64,000 nt of DNA from Dehalococcoidia bacterium (lineage in GTDB: Bacteria; Chloroflexota; Dehalococcoidia; Lucifugimonadales; Lucifugimonadaceae), in assembly GCA_012959765.1 (NCBI GenBank), contig DUCO01000007.1, positions 63,336 to 127,335 on the forward strand, given 5' to 3'. The number at the start of each line of letters is the position of its first letter. Position 1 is the first letter of the stretch. The notes under the pieces were generated by a model. That model searched no databases. It had not been told where the DNA came from and was given only the letters and a program-made list of their open reading frames with translations. The translations under genes were made by a program, and so were the position numbers. Below, piece after piece: positions 1 through 9,439 of the stretch.

Positions 1-1106
1 TCAAGGCGCTTCAAGTTACCTTCATCGTCGCCCACAAATCGCTTCGTGAGAACGTTGAAATCACGGTCGCCACCTTCTTCGTGCGCACTCGACGTGCGGA
101 AGATGATCGGCCACTGCGGCCACGGGTTGGTATCGATGCGAGATTCCGACGGGCGAGGCATGATTTCCATCTGGATGATGTTTGAGGCACCCTGGCGATG
201 CGATGTTCCGAGACAGTCGGCCCCGGTGTCACCACCACCGATGATGACGACATTCTTGCCGTTCACATCGATGTTTTCTTCTGGTGAAAATTCCTGACCC
301 TTGAGCTTGCGGTTCTGCTGAGTAAGAAGCTCCATGGCGTAGTAAACACCCTTAAGCTCTCGACCCTCAACCGGCAAGTCCCGCGGAACAGTCGATCCGC
401 CCGAGAGGCAGATCGCGTCGTAGTTTTCAAGAAGCTCGTCGTGAGTTATATCAACGCCAACGTCTGTGTTCACGCGGAACCGAACGCCTTCGCTTCTAAG
501 CTGATTCACCCGGCGTTCGATAACTTCCTTTTCAAGCTTGAACTCGGGGATGCCGAGAGCAAGCAGCCCGCCGATGTACTCGTTGCGTTCATACACCGTT
601 ACGATGTGACCGGCGCGAGCAAGCTGCTGAGCTGCGGCCAGGCCAGCGGGACCCGAACCGATTACGGCAACCTTCTTTTCGGTTTTGACCTTCGCGGGCT
701 GAGGCTTGATCCAACCTTCACCCCACGCGTGCTCAACAATCTGCTTCTCGATCATCTCTATCGTCACGGGGTCGGAGTTAACCGAAAGCGTGCAAGAAGC
801 CTCGCAGGGTGCCGGGCAGATTCGTCCAGTGAATTCGGGGAAGTTGTTGGTGGCGTGCAAACGCTCGGTCGCTTCCTCCCAGTTTCCGTGGTAGATGAAG
901 TCGTTGAAATCGGGAATCAAGTTTCCGAGCGGGCAACCGTTGTTACAGAACGGGACACCACAATCCATGCAGCGACTTGCCTGTCGACGAGCATCGGATT
1001 CGTCCCATTTAAGGTAGACCTCCTGCCAGTCGTTAACTCGTTCGGACTTGTCGCGACGTGACGGAGTGCGGCGAGGGGCCTCCATGAATCCAGTTACTTT
1101 ACCCAC
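1..1106 (-). CDS. gltD: glutamate synthase small subunit (partial, C-terminus outside the window)
   Basis: The small subunit of NADPH-dependent GOGAT takes electrons from NAD(P)H and passes them through FAD and iron-sulfur clusters to GltB. About 368 codons are present. The N-terminal part carries the cysteine clusters CMDCGVPFC and CPAPCEASC for 4Fe-4S binding, followed by a dinucleotide-binding GSGPAGLAAA motif and, further on, a second one reading VIIGGGDTGAD. I place the start at a GTG (1104-1106) giving VGKVTGFME, which is the usual GltD beginning; it overlaps the gltB stop by 8 bases, so the two are translationally coupled. The last quarter of the protein lies beyond base 1. The call is very secure; only the exact start is inferred. 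Confidence 0.95.
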   Translation of the reverse strand, partial: MGKVTGFMEAPRRTPSRRDKSERVNDWQEVYLKWDESDARRQASRCMDCGVPFCNNGCPLGNLIPDFNDFIYHGNWEEATERLHATNNFPEFTGRICPAPCEASCTLSVNSDPVTIEMIEKQIVEHAWGEGWIKPQPAKVKTEKKVAVIGSGPAGLAAAQQLARAGHIVTVYERNEYIGGLLALGIPEFKLEKEVIERRVNQLRSEGVRFRVNTDVGVDITHDELLENYDAICLSGGSTVPRDLPVEGRELKGVYYAMELLTQQNRKLKGQEFSPEENIDVNGKNVVIIGGGDTGADCLGTSHRQGASNIIQMEIMPRPSESRIDTNPWPQWPIIFRTSSAHEEGGDRDFNVLTKRFVGDDEGNLKRL

Positions 1107-4100
1107 GGCTACCGACCCCTTCCTTAGAATCGGTCGTTTCAGCGGCCGCGGCCCGTCCACGTAGGATTCGTGCGTAGTCCCTCGGGAATACCTTCTTGAA
1201 TTTCGTTACCGAACTCGCCCAATCAGCAATAAGAGTCGATCCCAGCTTGCTGCCGGTGTACTCAACGTGCTTCTTAATCATTCCTTTAAGCTCGACATCA
1301 TCTTCTGACCCCGGAACCACGTCCACGAGATCGGCGATAGTCGGGTTGAAGTGAGTTTCGAACGATCCGTCGGTGTCGATCACATAAGCAACTCCGCCGC
1401 TCATGCCGGCACCAAAGTTACGTCCTGCCGGACCCAGAATCGCTACTCGACCACCGGTCATGTACTCACAACCGTGATCGCCAATTCCTTCAACAACCGC
1501 GGTGGCTGCAGAGTTTCGAACGGCGAATCGTTCACCTGCGAGACCGTTTACATATGCCTCACCACCAGTCGAACCGTAAAGCGCTACGTTACCGATGATG
1601 ATGTTCTCTTCGGCTTCGTATGAACTGTTCTCAGGCGGAGTGATAACCAGACGTCCACCCGAAAGTCCCTTGCCGAAGTAGTCGTTCGCATCGCCCTCAA
1701 CCTTGAAGGTGATTCCTTTAACCACCCATGCACCGAAACTCTGACCGGCTGAACCCTGGAACGTGAAGTTAATCGAACCTTCGGGAAGACCAGCTTCACC
1801 AGTTTTCTTGGCGATAACACCGCTCAACGTGGCACCAACCGTGCGGTTGATGTTGGTTACGGGGAGAGTCGCTGTGACGCTGTTGCCATAGTCGATTGCA
1901 GGGCGAGCCAGATCGATCAGCTTGTTGTCCAACGCAGCTTCCAAACCGTGATCCTGCAGAATCTGCTGGTACGGATGGTCGCTTGGAAGAACATCGGGTT
2001 TCATCAGAATTGGCGAAAGATCAAGCGTCTTTGCCTTCCAGTGTTCGATGTCCTCGCGGGCCTTCAGCTTGTCGACTCGGCCAATCATTTCGTTGACCGT
2101 GCGGAAGCCCATCTTTGCCATCAGTTCACGCAGACCCTCAGCGAGGAACATGAAGTAGTTCACTACTGCATCGGGCGTGCCGGTGAACTTTTTGCGAAGC
2201 TCGGGATCCTGTGTTGCAACACCAACCGAGCAGGTGTTCAAGTGACACTTGCGCAGCATGATGCAACCCATCGAAATCAGTGCACCGGTTGCGATTCCCC
2301 ATTCTTCGGCACCCAGCAACGCGCCGACTAAGACGTCGAGCGACGTCTTCATCTGGCCGTCGGTTTGCACGGTGATTCGATCACGTAGACCGTTGGCAAC
2401 CAACACCTGCTGGGTTTCAGCAAGTCCAAGCTCCCACGGCAATCCTGCGTGGCGAATCGAACTCAGTGGAGATGCACCGGTACCACCCGAGTCACCGGAG
2501 ATAAGAACGACATCGCCCTTACCCTTGGCAACACCGGCAGCGATGATTCCCACACCGGCAACGGAAACGAGTTTCACGTGCACACGGGAATCGGGGTTCA
2601 CGTTTTTGAGGTCATGAATTAGCTGAGCCAGATCCTCGATCGAGTAAATGTCGTGATGCGGCGGAGGTGAAATCAGCTCCACACCGGGAGTCGTCTTCCT
2701 TATATAGGCGATGTAATCCGAAATCTTGCGACCTGGAATTTCACCACCCTCACCCGGCTTCGCTCCCTGCGCCATCTTGATCTGTAAATCCTTGGCGTTA
2801 GTCAGGTAGTTTGTTGTTACACCGAAGCGACCCGATGCAACCTGCTTGACTGCACTTGAACGTGAGTCGCCGTTATCGTCGAGCGTGAAGCGTTCCGGGT
2901 CTTCACCACCCTCACCCGTGTTCGAGCGAGCGTTAATTCTGTTGGTTGCAACAGCAAGTGTTTCGTGAGCTTCGCGACTGATCGATCCGAGTGAAATTGC
3001 ACCCGTGGCGAACCGTTCGACAATGGTTTCAGCGGACTCGACTTCATCGATAGAAATCTCGTCGCCAAACACCGGCTCCAGCATGTTTCGAATCGTGATG
3101 TGCTCGTCACCTTCTTCGTTAGAAGCGGTTTCGAACTGCTTGAACACATCGTGATCGTTTCGCTTTACAGCATCCTGCAACAGCGAAATCGTGTCGGGGT
3201 TCCACATGTGGCGTTCGCCAGTGGCGCGCCAGAGGTAGAGACCACCAAGATCGAGCTTGAGGTTCGACGGAATGTTGTCGGGCGAGTAGGCCTGTGAGTG
3301 ATTCGCAAGCATATCGAGAGCGATTTCCTCGATACCGATTCCGCTGATGCGAGAAACGGTCCATGTGAAGTGCTCGTCGACCAGCTCCTGAGAAAGTCCC
3401 AGCGCCTCGAAGATCTGGGCACCGATGTAGCCCTGAAGGGTTGAAATACCCATCTTGGCCATCGTCTTCACAACACCCTCTTCTATAGCCTCACGGAAGT
3501 TTTCTTCCGCCTGATCCTGCCCCGGAATCCGCTCTTCAGCGGTCGGGCGCAGGCGTAATCCGGCGATCGTTTCGAAAGCCAGATACGGGTTGATAGCAGA
3601 TGCGCCGTAACCGAACAGCGTTGCAAAGTGATGCACTTCGCGCGGCTCGCCCGACTCCACAATAATGTCGGCCTGAGCACGGTTGCGCTCACGAATCAGG
3701 TGGTGGTGAACCGCACTGGTCGCAAGTAGTGACGGAATGTACGAGTGTTCACTGTCGACACCACGATCGGAAAGAATGATCAGCGTGTAGCCGTTTTCAA
3801 TGGCCTGACTAGCCTGATTGCGAATGCGATCAAGAGCAGCGTGGAGCGCATCGGCCCCTCCGCTAACCGGGAACAGAGTCGAAATCGTGCGAGCCTTCAC
3901 ACCATCTACGGTCGATGCCTTGATCTTCGCCAACTCCGAATTCCTCAGAACCGGGTGGTCGATGCGCAAGGTGAGGCAGTGAGCGGCAGTCGTCTCGAAA
4001 ATGTTCGGACGTCGTCCGGCAGGCACGGCCCGCTGTGTAATTAGCTTTTCGCGAATGGCATCAAGCGGCGGGTTCGAAACCTGTGCGAACGCCTGCTTGA

Positions 4101-5739
4101 AGTAGTTGAACAGGTTCTGTGGCTTGTTGGAAAGAACCGCAAGCGGCGCATCGTTACCCATCGAGCCCTGAGGCTGATGCCCGGTGATCGCCATCGGGCG
4201 CATGAGCATGTGCAGATCTTCGCGCGAGTAGCCAAACGCCATCTGGCGGCTCACCAGAGTTTCGATATCTGGCTGAGGCACGCTGGGTGCTTCTGGCAGG
4301 GAATCGATCGTTGAACGATTCTCCTCAAGCCACTCACCGTAAGGATTTTGCGCAGCGATTCGCTGGATAACCTCGTCAGGCTCCACAATGCGCTGTTCTT
4401 TGAAATCGATCAGGAACATGCGACCCGGCTCAAGCCGCGAGCGGTACTTAATGCGTTCGGGATCGATGTTCAGAACACCAGTTTCCGAAGCCATCACAAG
4501 CAGGTCGTCCTTGGTCACCCAGTAACGGAAAGGACGCAAACCGTTTCGGTCGAGCACGGCACCAACAGCGTCGCCATCGGTGAACACGATCATTGCCGGG
4601 CCGTCCCATGGCTCCATTACGTTGCCATGAAACTCGTAGAAATCTTTGACGTTTTGTGGCATCGACTCGTGCCCGTACCAGGCTGCCGGCATCATCATTG
4701 CGGCGGTGTGTTCTACAGAACGACCTGTCATACGAAGCAGCTCGAACACGTTGTCGAGTGACGCGGTATCAGACGCATCGTCGGACTCACAGATCGGTGT
4801 CAGCTGGTCGATCTTGTCTCCAAAGAAAGGAGATTCAATCGAACGCTCCCGAGCCTGCATCCAGTTTCGGTTACCACGCACGGTGTTGATTTCGCCGTTG
4901 TGGGCAAGCATGCGATACGGGTGAGCAAGCTTCCACGAACCAAGCGTGTTGGTTGAGAAGCGTGAGTGGACGAGACCGAAAGCACTGATCATGCTTTCAT
5001 CTGCCAGATCGATGTAGAACTTACCAAGCTGCCACGTGAGAAGCATTCCCTTATAGATAAGCGTGCGCGAAGACCACGAGCACACGTAGAACTCTCGAAG
5101 GAGCGCTTTCTTTATCTCGGGGTCGGATTCTGCGTCGAGGAAATTCTTTTCAGTCGACTTACGAGCCAGATACAGCGCACGCTCAAGCGCGTCGCCCTCC
5201 ACGCCTTCTGGTGCGGATACAAACAGTTGCGCGATCTTCGGCATTATTGTGCGGGCTGAAATTCCGATCACATCTGGGTCTGTCGGAACCTCGCGCCAGC
5301 CAAGAACGGTCATCCCGTTATCGGTAGCAGAGAACTCCAACGCAGAGCGGGCCGCGGTGTTCAGCGCTTCGTCAACCGGGAGGAAACACATGGCGACGCC
5401 ATAGTTGCCTTTCGCCGGAAGTGAAATACCTTCCTCCTGGGCGACTTTTCGCATGAAGTCATCGGGCAACTGGATAGTAATTCCAGCTCCGTCGCCGGTC
5501 AGTGGGTCGGCACCCGCTGCACCTCTGTGATCGAGGTTGACCAGCACCTCAAGTGCCTGATCGATGATCTCGTGGGACTGCTTTCCTGTGATATTGGCAA
5601 CCATCCCAACCCCACAGGCGTCTCGTTCCAGTTCTGGAACGTACAACCCACGTTCTGCGATGTCGGTGAAATCTGGCAGCACAAATTCTGATTGTGAATC
5701 GCCAGTATTAGAAACGAAAGTATTTTGAACTTTGTTCAT
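1099..5739 (-). CDS. gltB: glutamate synthase large subunit
   Basis: GOGAT large subunit of 1546 aa, making two glutamates from glutamine and 2-oxoglutarate. The N-terminal class II glutamine amidotransferase domain begins at a Cys in RDACGVGMVA, which should become residue 1 after removal of a propeptide of about 40 residues. The central and FMN-binding synthase domains follow (GAKPGEGGEIPG, GDSGGTGASP), with the 3Fe-4S cysteines in CIMLRKCHLNTCSVG, and the C-terminal GXGXG beta-helix (GSAGQSFGAW, GDHGCEYMTGG). The frame is open 16 codons further upstream, but ATG at 5739 has a Shine-Dalgarno TAGGAGAG 3-10 bases before it and gives the expected propeptide, so I use it. It lies between glnA and gltD on the same strand. 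Confidence 0.97.
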   Translation of the reverse strand: MNKVQNTFVSNTGDSQSEFVLPDFTDIAERGLYVPELERDACGVGMVANITGKQSHEIIDQALEVLVNLDHRGAAGADPLTGDGAGITIQLPDDFMRKVAQEEGISLPAKGNYGVAMCFLPVDEALNTAARSALEFSATDNGMTVLGWREVPTDPDVIGISARTIMPKIAQLFVSAPEGVEGDALERALYLARKSTEKNFLDAESDPEIKKALLREFYVCSWSSRTLIYKGMLLTWQLGKFYIDLADESMISAFGLVHSRFSTNTLGSWKLAHPYRMLAHNGEINTVRGNRNWMQARERSIESPFFGDKIDQLTPICESDDASDTASLDNVFELLRMTGRSVEHTAAMMMPAAWYGHESMPQNVKDFYEFHGNVMEPWDGPAMIVFTDGDAVGAVLDRNGLRPFRYWVTKDDLLVMASETGVLNIDPERIKYRSRLEPGRMFLIDFKEQRIVEPDEVIQRIAAQNPYGEWLEENRSTIDSLPEAPSVPQPDIETLVSRQMAFGYSREDLHMLMRPMAITGHQPQGSMGNDAPLAVLSNKPQNLFNYFKQAFAQVSNPPLDAIREKLITQRAVPAGRRPNIFETTAAHCLTLRIDHPVLRNSELAKIKASTVDGVKARTISTLFPVSGGADALHAALDRIRNQASQAIENGYTLIILSDRGVDSEHSYIPSLLATSAVHHHLIRERNRAQADIIVESGEPREVHHFATLFGYGASAINPYLAFETIAGLRLRPTAEERIPGQDQAEENFREAIEEGVVKTMAKMGISTLQGYIGAQIFEALGLSQELVDEHFTWTVSRISGIGIEEIALDMLANHSQAYSPDNIPSNLKLDLGGLYLWRATGERHMWNPDTISLLQDAVKRNDHDVFKQFETASNEEGDEHITIRNMLEPVFGDEISIDEVESAETIVERFATGAISLGSISREAHETLAVATNRINARSNTGEGGEDPERFTLDDNGDSRSSAVKQVASGRFGVTTNYLTNAKDLQIKMAQGAKPGEGGEIPGRKISDYIAYIRKTTPGVELISPPPHHDIYSIEDLAQLIHDLKNVNPDSRVHVKLVSVAGVGIIAAGVAKGKGDVVLISGDSGGTGASPLSSIRHAGLPWELGLAETQQVLVANGLRDRITVQTDGQMKTSLDVLVGALLGAEEWGIATGALISMGCIMLRKCHLNTCSVGVATQDPELRKKFTGTPDAVVNYFMFLAEGLRELMAKMGFRTVNEMIGRVDKLKAREDIEHWKAKTLDLSPILMKPDVLPSDHPYQQILQDHGLEAALDNKLIDLARPAIDYGNSVTATLPVTNINRTVGATLSGVIAKKTGEAGLPEGSINFTFQGSAGQSFGAWVVKGITFKVEGDANDYFGKGLSGGRLVITPPENSSYEAEENIIIGNVALYGSTGGEAYVNGLAGERFAVRNSAATAVVEGIGDHGCEYMTGGRVAILGPAGRNFGAGMSGGVAYVIDTDGSFETHFNPTIADLVDVVPGSEDDVELKGMIKKHVEYTGSKLGSTLIADWASSVTKFKKVFPRDYARILRGRAAAAETTDSKEGVGSRG

Positions 5740-5808
5740 GTCTCTCCTAAGTACCAAGATAAGGCCGTTAAACCTGCAAATATCCAATATCCGTTTGGAT
5801 CAGATGAC

Positions 5809-7173
5809 TTACAGGTGTCGGTATCTCGCTAACTCATAGTCGGTCACTGTGTTGCTGAAATCCTGCCATTCGAGCCGCTTGTTTGCGAGGAAGTTTGCCA
5901 TCACGGTTGAACCGAGAGCGTTTTCGAGTAGCTCACTTTTCTCCGCAAGGCGAATAGCCTCATCCAGCGTTCGGGGCAGTCGCGCCACTCCATGTTCGCT
6001 CAGCTCGGAATCCGACATTCTGTAAACGTCATCATCAAGCGGCTCGGGGAGCGGTAATTTCTTTTCGATGCCATCAAGGCCTGCAGCAAGCAGAACCGAG
6101 AATAGTAAATAAGGGTTGGCGGCAGAGTCGGGCGCACGGTATTCAACTCGCACGCTTTTTTCGCGGCCGGGGCGGTACGTAGGAACTCGGATCAGATCGC
6201 CGAAGTTGCCTTTTGTCCAAGATGCGAAAACCGGTGCTTCCAGTCCGGGGATCAAACGCTTGTACGAGTTGATCCACTGGTTGGTCACCACGCAGATATC
6301 TGCAGCGTGACGCATCAGGCCGGCAATGAACTGGCGTCCAATCTCGGAAAGATTCTGCTCGGCTTCGGCATCAAAGAACGCATTGTCGTCGCCCTTGAAG
6401 AGCGACATGTGAGTGTGCATTCCAGATCCGTGACGATCGCCGAACGGTCGAGGCATGAACGTTGCGTAGGCACCAGAGGGAGCCGCTATCTCTTTCGCAA
6501 CAGTTTTGAACGTGATGATCGAATCAGCCATCGTCAACGCATTCATGTGGCGAAGGTCGATTTCATGCTGGCCATCACCAACTTCGTGATGACTGTGCTT
6601 TACCGGAATCCCCATCTGCTCAAGCGTAAGCACGGTATCGCGGCGCAGATCGGCGCCTGTTCCGTCTACCGATGTCTGATCGAAGTACCCGCTGCGATTC
6701 GGGCGAGCACTCTCTTCAGACTCGCCCATGTCGTAGTAGTACTCGATCTCAGGTGCCACGTAGAACGTGAATCCCATCTTCGAGGCTTTTTGAATATTTC
6801 GGCGGAGTACCTGGCGACCATCAGCTGCCGATGCCTCGCCAGCAGGGGTTTCGATATCGCAGAACAGCCTTGCAACAGCGTCTTTACTCGGACGCCACGG
6901 CAGTACCTGGAAGGTTGACGGATCGGGCATGGCGATCATGTCGGATTCATCGGCGCGGGTGAGACCCTCGATCGACGCGCCATCAAAGCTCGCACCGTTT
7001 CTCAGAACGCCTTCAAGCTCATCAACCGTAATGGCAAAGCCCTTCAGGGTTCCCAAAATATCGGTGAACCAGAGTCGAATGAACTTCACATCGTGCTCGC
7101 GCGCCGAGAACAAGACGTATTTAATCGCCTCTTCGTCGATCTTCGGGCGCTGTTTTTTTGCTGTGTTTGTCAT
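5809..7173 (-). CDS. glnA: glutamine synthetase type I (GSI-alpha-like)
   Basis: Glutamine synthetase of 454 aa, condensing ammonia and glutamate with ATP and forming the GS-GOGAT pair with the downstream gltBD. Visible motifs are DGASIEG and the metal/substrate residues in PEIEYY, the ammonia/glutamate loop in NPYLLFSVLLAAGLDG and the ATP-site HGSGMHTHMS. The C-terminal segment DDDVYRMSDSEL takes the place of the NLYDLPPEE adenylylation motif of the GSI-beta class, so covalent control by adenylylation is unlikely and transcriptional control more probable. The upstream gap carries a TTGACA promoter and two palindromes. The start ATG has no clear Shine-Dalgarno sequence. Confidence 0.97.
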   Translation of the reverse strand: MTNTAKKQRPKIDEEAIKYVLFSAREHDVKFIRLWFTDILGTLKGFAITVDELEGVLRNGASFDGASIEGLTRADESDMIAMPDPSTFQVLPWRPSKDAVARLFCDIETPAGEASAADGRQVLRRNIQKASKMGFTFYVAPEIEYYYDMGESEESARPNRSGYFDQTSVDGTGADLRRDTVLTLEQMGIPVKHSHHEVGDGQHEIDLRHMNALTMADSIITFKTVAKEIAAPSGAYATFMPRPFGDRHGSGMHTHMSLFKGDDNAFFDAEAEQNLSEIGRQFIAGLMRHAADICVVTNQWINSYKRLIPGLEAPVFASWTKGNFGDLIRVPTYRPGREKSVRVEYRAPDSAANPYLLFSVLLAAGLDGIEKKLPLPEPLDDDVYRMSDSELSEHGVARLPRTLDEAIRLAEKSELLENALGSTVMANFLANKRLEWQDFSNTVTDYELARYRHL

Positions 7174-7244
7174 GAACTAGACGTACTGATGAGGGTGTCG
7201 AAACACTCTCGTAAATCGGCCACTAAAAAATGAGCCGAAAATTG

Positions 7245-7273
7245 AGTATTGAAAAATGTTTCCTGGTTGTCAA
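7245..7273 (-). promoter_or_regulatory. candidate glnA promoter
   Basis: On the minus strand a perfect -35 TTGACA (7268-7273) is followed after 17 bases by AATACT (7245-7250), four of six matches to the -10 consensus. Transcription would start near 7238, leaving a leader of about 65 nt before the glnA ATG. Position and spacing are good; use is inferred. Confidence 0.55.
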
Positions 7274-7279
7274 TTAACT

Positions 7280-7292
7280 CTTTGTAACAAAG
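7280..7292. promoter_or_regulatory. short inverted repeat just upstream of the glnA -35
   Basis: CTTTG-TAA-CAAAG is a perfect 5-3-5 inverted repeat seven bases upstream of the TTGACA hexamer, where an activator bound to DNA could touch RNA polymerase. It contains a GTAAC core like half of the actinobacterial GlnR box. Function is inferred. Confidence 0.35.
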
Positions 7293-7336
7293 CGGACTAC
7301 TTATACTGCTCCCGTACGCGCGCTACCTGATTAACG

Positions 7337-7359
7337 AATTGTTTCAATTTGAAACAATT
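7337..7359. promoter_or_regulatory. 23-bp perfect palindrome between the GlnR-like gene and glnA
   Basis: AATTGTTTCAA-T-TTGAAACAATT has two perfect 11-base arms around a single base. It is AT-rich with no U-tract, so it fits a dimer-binding operator better than a terminator. It sits about 64 bases upstream of the proposed glnA -35 and 28 bases after the regulator's stop codon. The GAAAC half-sites resemble those of GlnR boxes. Confidence 0.5.
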
Positions 7360-7386
7360 TACTCACAAAACATCTGAAAACCGCTC

Positions 7387-8064
7387 TTATGACGAACCTC
7401 CCGGTGAACGGAACCGATAGCCGACGTTCCACTGTGTCTCAATGAAATGATGTGTGATGTCGTCGATCTTGCTTCGAAGGCGTCGTACGTGAACATCAAC
7501 TGTTCGGGTTCCACCGAAATAGTCGTATTCCCACACACTTCGAAGCAGTGCCTCACGGCTAAATACACGACCCGGATTCGATGCCAGGTACTTGAGGAGT
7601 TCGTACTCCTTATACGTAAGATCGATCTTACGACCCTTGAGTGTGACTTCATACCGATCGTAATCGATCATCAGTTCACCGTGAGTAATTGTGTTTGCTG
7701 TTTCGATCGGCGCGTTTCTTGACATAGCGATGCCCAGACGAACGGTAACTTCCTCTGCAGTGCACGGCATGAAGCAAACTTCAACTTCTTCACGAGTCGC
7801 ACTAATGCCGTCGAGCGACACCACCGGAAGTATCACAACCACCGGAACACCAGCGTCAGCAGCGGCGTGGACAATGCCCGAAGGTCCGGCCAAACCCGTA
7901 CCAGCACCCCAGACAAGAGCGCCTTCAACACTGGCAGCGAGTTCGTCCTTGCTCGTTTCAGAGGTGAATTTGACTAGCTTCAGAGAAGAATCTAGCGCGC
8001 TGATACCCGCCATCAGGCGTTCAGATTCTGCATCAGCAAACCCTAAAAGGGCTATAGAACTCAC
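7387..8064 (-). CDS. GlnR-like orphan OmpR/PhoB-family regulator with degenerate receiver
   Basis: A 225-aa two-domain regulator. Residues about 1-120 have the length and alternating pattern of a receiver domain but lack its chemistry: the strand that should end in the phosphorylated Asp reads ALVWGAG, the acidic pair after strand 1 is missing (ALLGFADAE), and the conserved Lys-Pro reads CFMPCT. Residues about 125-222 are an OmpR-type winged helix with LTYKEYELLKYLASNPGRVF and YDYFGGTRTVDVHVRRLR, which is very close to what I recall of actinobacterial GlnR. No histidine kinase is nearby. The gene lies directly upstream of glnA-gltBD on the same strand, so nitrogen control is the natural inference. 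GlnR proteins also act without phosphorylation. Confidence 0.85.
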   Translation of the reverse strand: MSSIALLGFADAESERLMAGISALDSSLKLVKFTSETSKDELAASVEGALVWGAGTGLAGPSGIVHAAADAGVPVVVILPVVSLDGISATREEVEVCFMPCTAEEVTVRLGIAMSRNAPIETANTITHGELMIDYDRYEVTLKGRKIDLTYKEYELLKYLASNPGRVFSREALLRSVWEYDYFGGTRTVDVHVRRLRSKIDDITHHFIETQWNVGYRFRSPGGSS

Positions 8065-8266
8065 TTAGTTGCACCCGTATTCAGTAGCGTACCCGTACGG
8101 AACGAATGGAATTTGCGCTGTTTTATGTGCGCACGCGCGTCTCGTTATCTGAGGCCTTGCGTAGCGACGAAGCATCCTAGGGTATTAGTTTGTGGTGAAT
8201 TTCACAAGTTGTTATGGTTGGCGGCGCGGCGCTGCGACGAGATTCGTAAAAAGGCTCTAAATCTCG

Positions 8267-8296
8267 TTGACTTGACTAAGCACTCGTTCGTATACT
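8267..8296 (+). promoter_or_regulatory. candidate promoter of the str/ribosomal cluster
   Basis: TTGACT (8267-8272), an 18-base spacer and TATACT (8291-8296) lie 68 bases before rpsL. This is the best promoter-like match ahead of the 21-kb ribosomal block. The rest of the 8065-8363 gap shows only a small GTGAA-T-TTCAC repeat near 8195. Confidence 0.6.
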
Positions 8297-8363
8297 TACC
8301 CTTCGTGGCCTGATCAATATCGGTTGGGCTCACCTTCTTGTGACCTTTTTTCTGGACTAAATT

Positions 8364-8777
8364 TTGCCCACGATTAATCAACTGGTACGTAAAGCTCGTA
8401 AGCAGAAGCGGCGTAAGCCGAAGACTCCTGCTCTTCGTGTTGCATTTAACTCGTTCTCGAGCCAGCAGGTAGAGCTGAAAAAGGGAAGCCCGCAGAAACG
8501 CGGTGTTTGCCTTCAGGTTCGAACTGTTACACCGAAGAAGCCGAACTCGGCCCTTCGTAAAGTAGCTCGTGTCCGATTGAGCAACGGTATGGAAGTTACC
8601 GCTTACATTCCGGGTGAAGGTCACAATCTGCAGGAACACTCGGTTGTCCTTATTAGGGGCGGCAAGGTTCCGGATCTGCCAGGTGTTCGATACCACATTG
8701 TTCGTGGAACCCTCGACACATCAGGCGTAGAAGATAGAAAACGTGGCCGCAGCAAGTACGGCACGACAAAGAGCTAG
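8364..8777 (+). CDS. rpsL: 30S ribosomal protein S12
   Basis: S12, 137 aa, lies at the decoding centre. The conserved loops [10 protein letters not shown] (the streptomycin-related Lys) and [13 protein letters not shown] (Asp that is often methylthiolated) are intact. Compared with the E. coli protein there is an insertion of about 14 residues after KTPAL ([14 protein letters not shown]) before QKRGVC; similar insertions are known in Dehalococcoidia-type S12. The start is TTG giving MPTINQLVR, the normal S12 beginning; no ATG is available at this place. First gene of the ribosomal block. Confidence 0.97.
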   Translation: MPTINQLVRKARKQKRRKPKTPALRVAFNSFSSQQVELKKGSPQKRGVCLQVRTVTPKKPNSALRKVARVRLSNGMEVTAYIPGEGHNLQEHSVVLIRGGKVPDLPGVRYHIVRGTLDTSGVEDRKRGRSKYGTTKS

Positions 8778-8891
8778 TAACTAAAAATCTCTGTCAAAAA
8801 TGACCGCCTGTCTCTTCATTAGGTAGGTGGCTTAGTTTGCCAGAGACATATTTGACCAAATTCGCCTAACGAGAAAAACGAAGGTATAGAC

Positions 8892-9362
8892 ATGGCACGC
8901 AGGCGCCGCGCTCAGCGCAGGCATATAGCTCCGGACCCCCAGTATGGGTCAGTGGAGCTTACCCGGTTCATAAACCGCCTAATGATTGGCGGCAAGAAAT
9001 CGGTTGCTCAGAAGGCTATGTACCAATGCCTCGAAATGCTCGAAAAAGAAACCGACAGGCCCGGCCTTGAGGTGTTTGAGCAGGCAGTACGTAACGCAAT
9101 GCCTGCACTGGAAGTAAAGCCCCGCCGTGTTGGTGGAGCAACTTATCAGGTGCCGGTTGAAGTGCGTCCCGAACGTCGGGGTGCACTCGCGCAGCGATGG
9201 CTGATCACAGCTGCGCGTGAGCGTTCGGGAAGACCCATAGCCGATCGGCTTTACGCCGAACTTCTAGAAGCTTCCCGTGGTGGAGGCGTCGCCGTGAGGC
9301 GTCGTGAAGATCTTCACAGGATGGCAGAGGCCAACAGGGCGTTTGTCCACTACCGCTGGTAG
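8892..9362 (+). CDS. rpsG: 30S ribosomal protein S7
   Basis: S7, 156 aa, nucleates assembly of the 30S head and contacts E-site tRNA. It begins MARRRRAQRR and shows the conserved LTRFINRLMIGGKKSVAQ and the central VEVRPERRGALAQRWL region, and ends near AHYRW-type HYRW. Length is normal. It follows rpsL after a 114-base gap and precedes fusA, the standard str order. Confidence 0.97.
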   Translation: MARRRRAQRRHIAPDPQYGSVELTRFINRLMIGGKKSVAQKAMYQCLEMLEKETDRPGLEVFEQAVRNAMPALEVKPRRVGGATYQVPVEVRPERRGALAQRWLITAARERSGRPIADRLYAELLEASRGGGVAVRRREDLHRMAEANRAFVHYRW

Positions 9363-9439
9363 GAACCAGCACAACTAAATCAGCCGCAAAACCGCTCCGA
9401 TGATTTGCTCACGGGGACGGAACGAATGGCAAAACCGAG

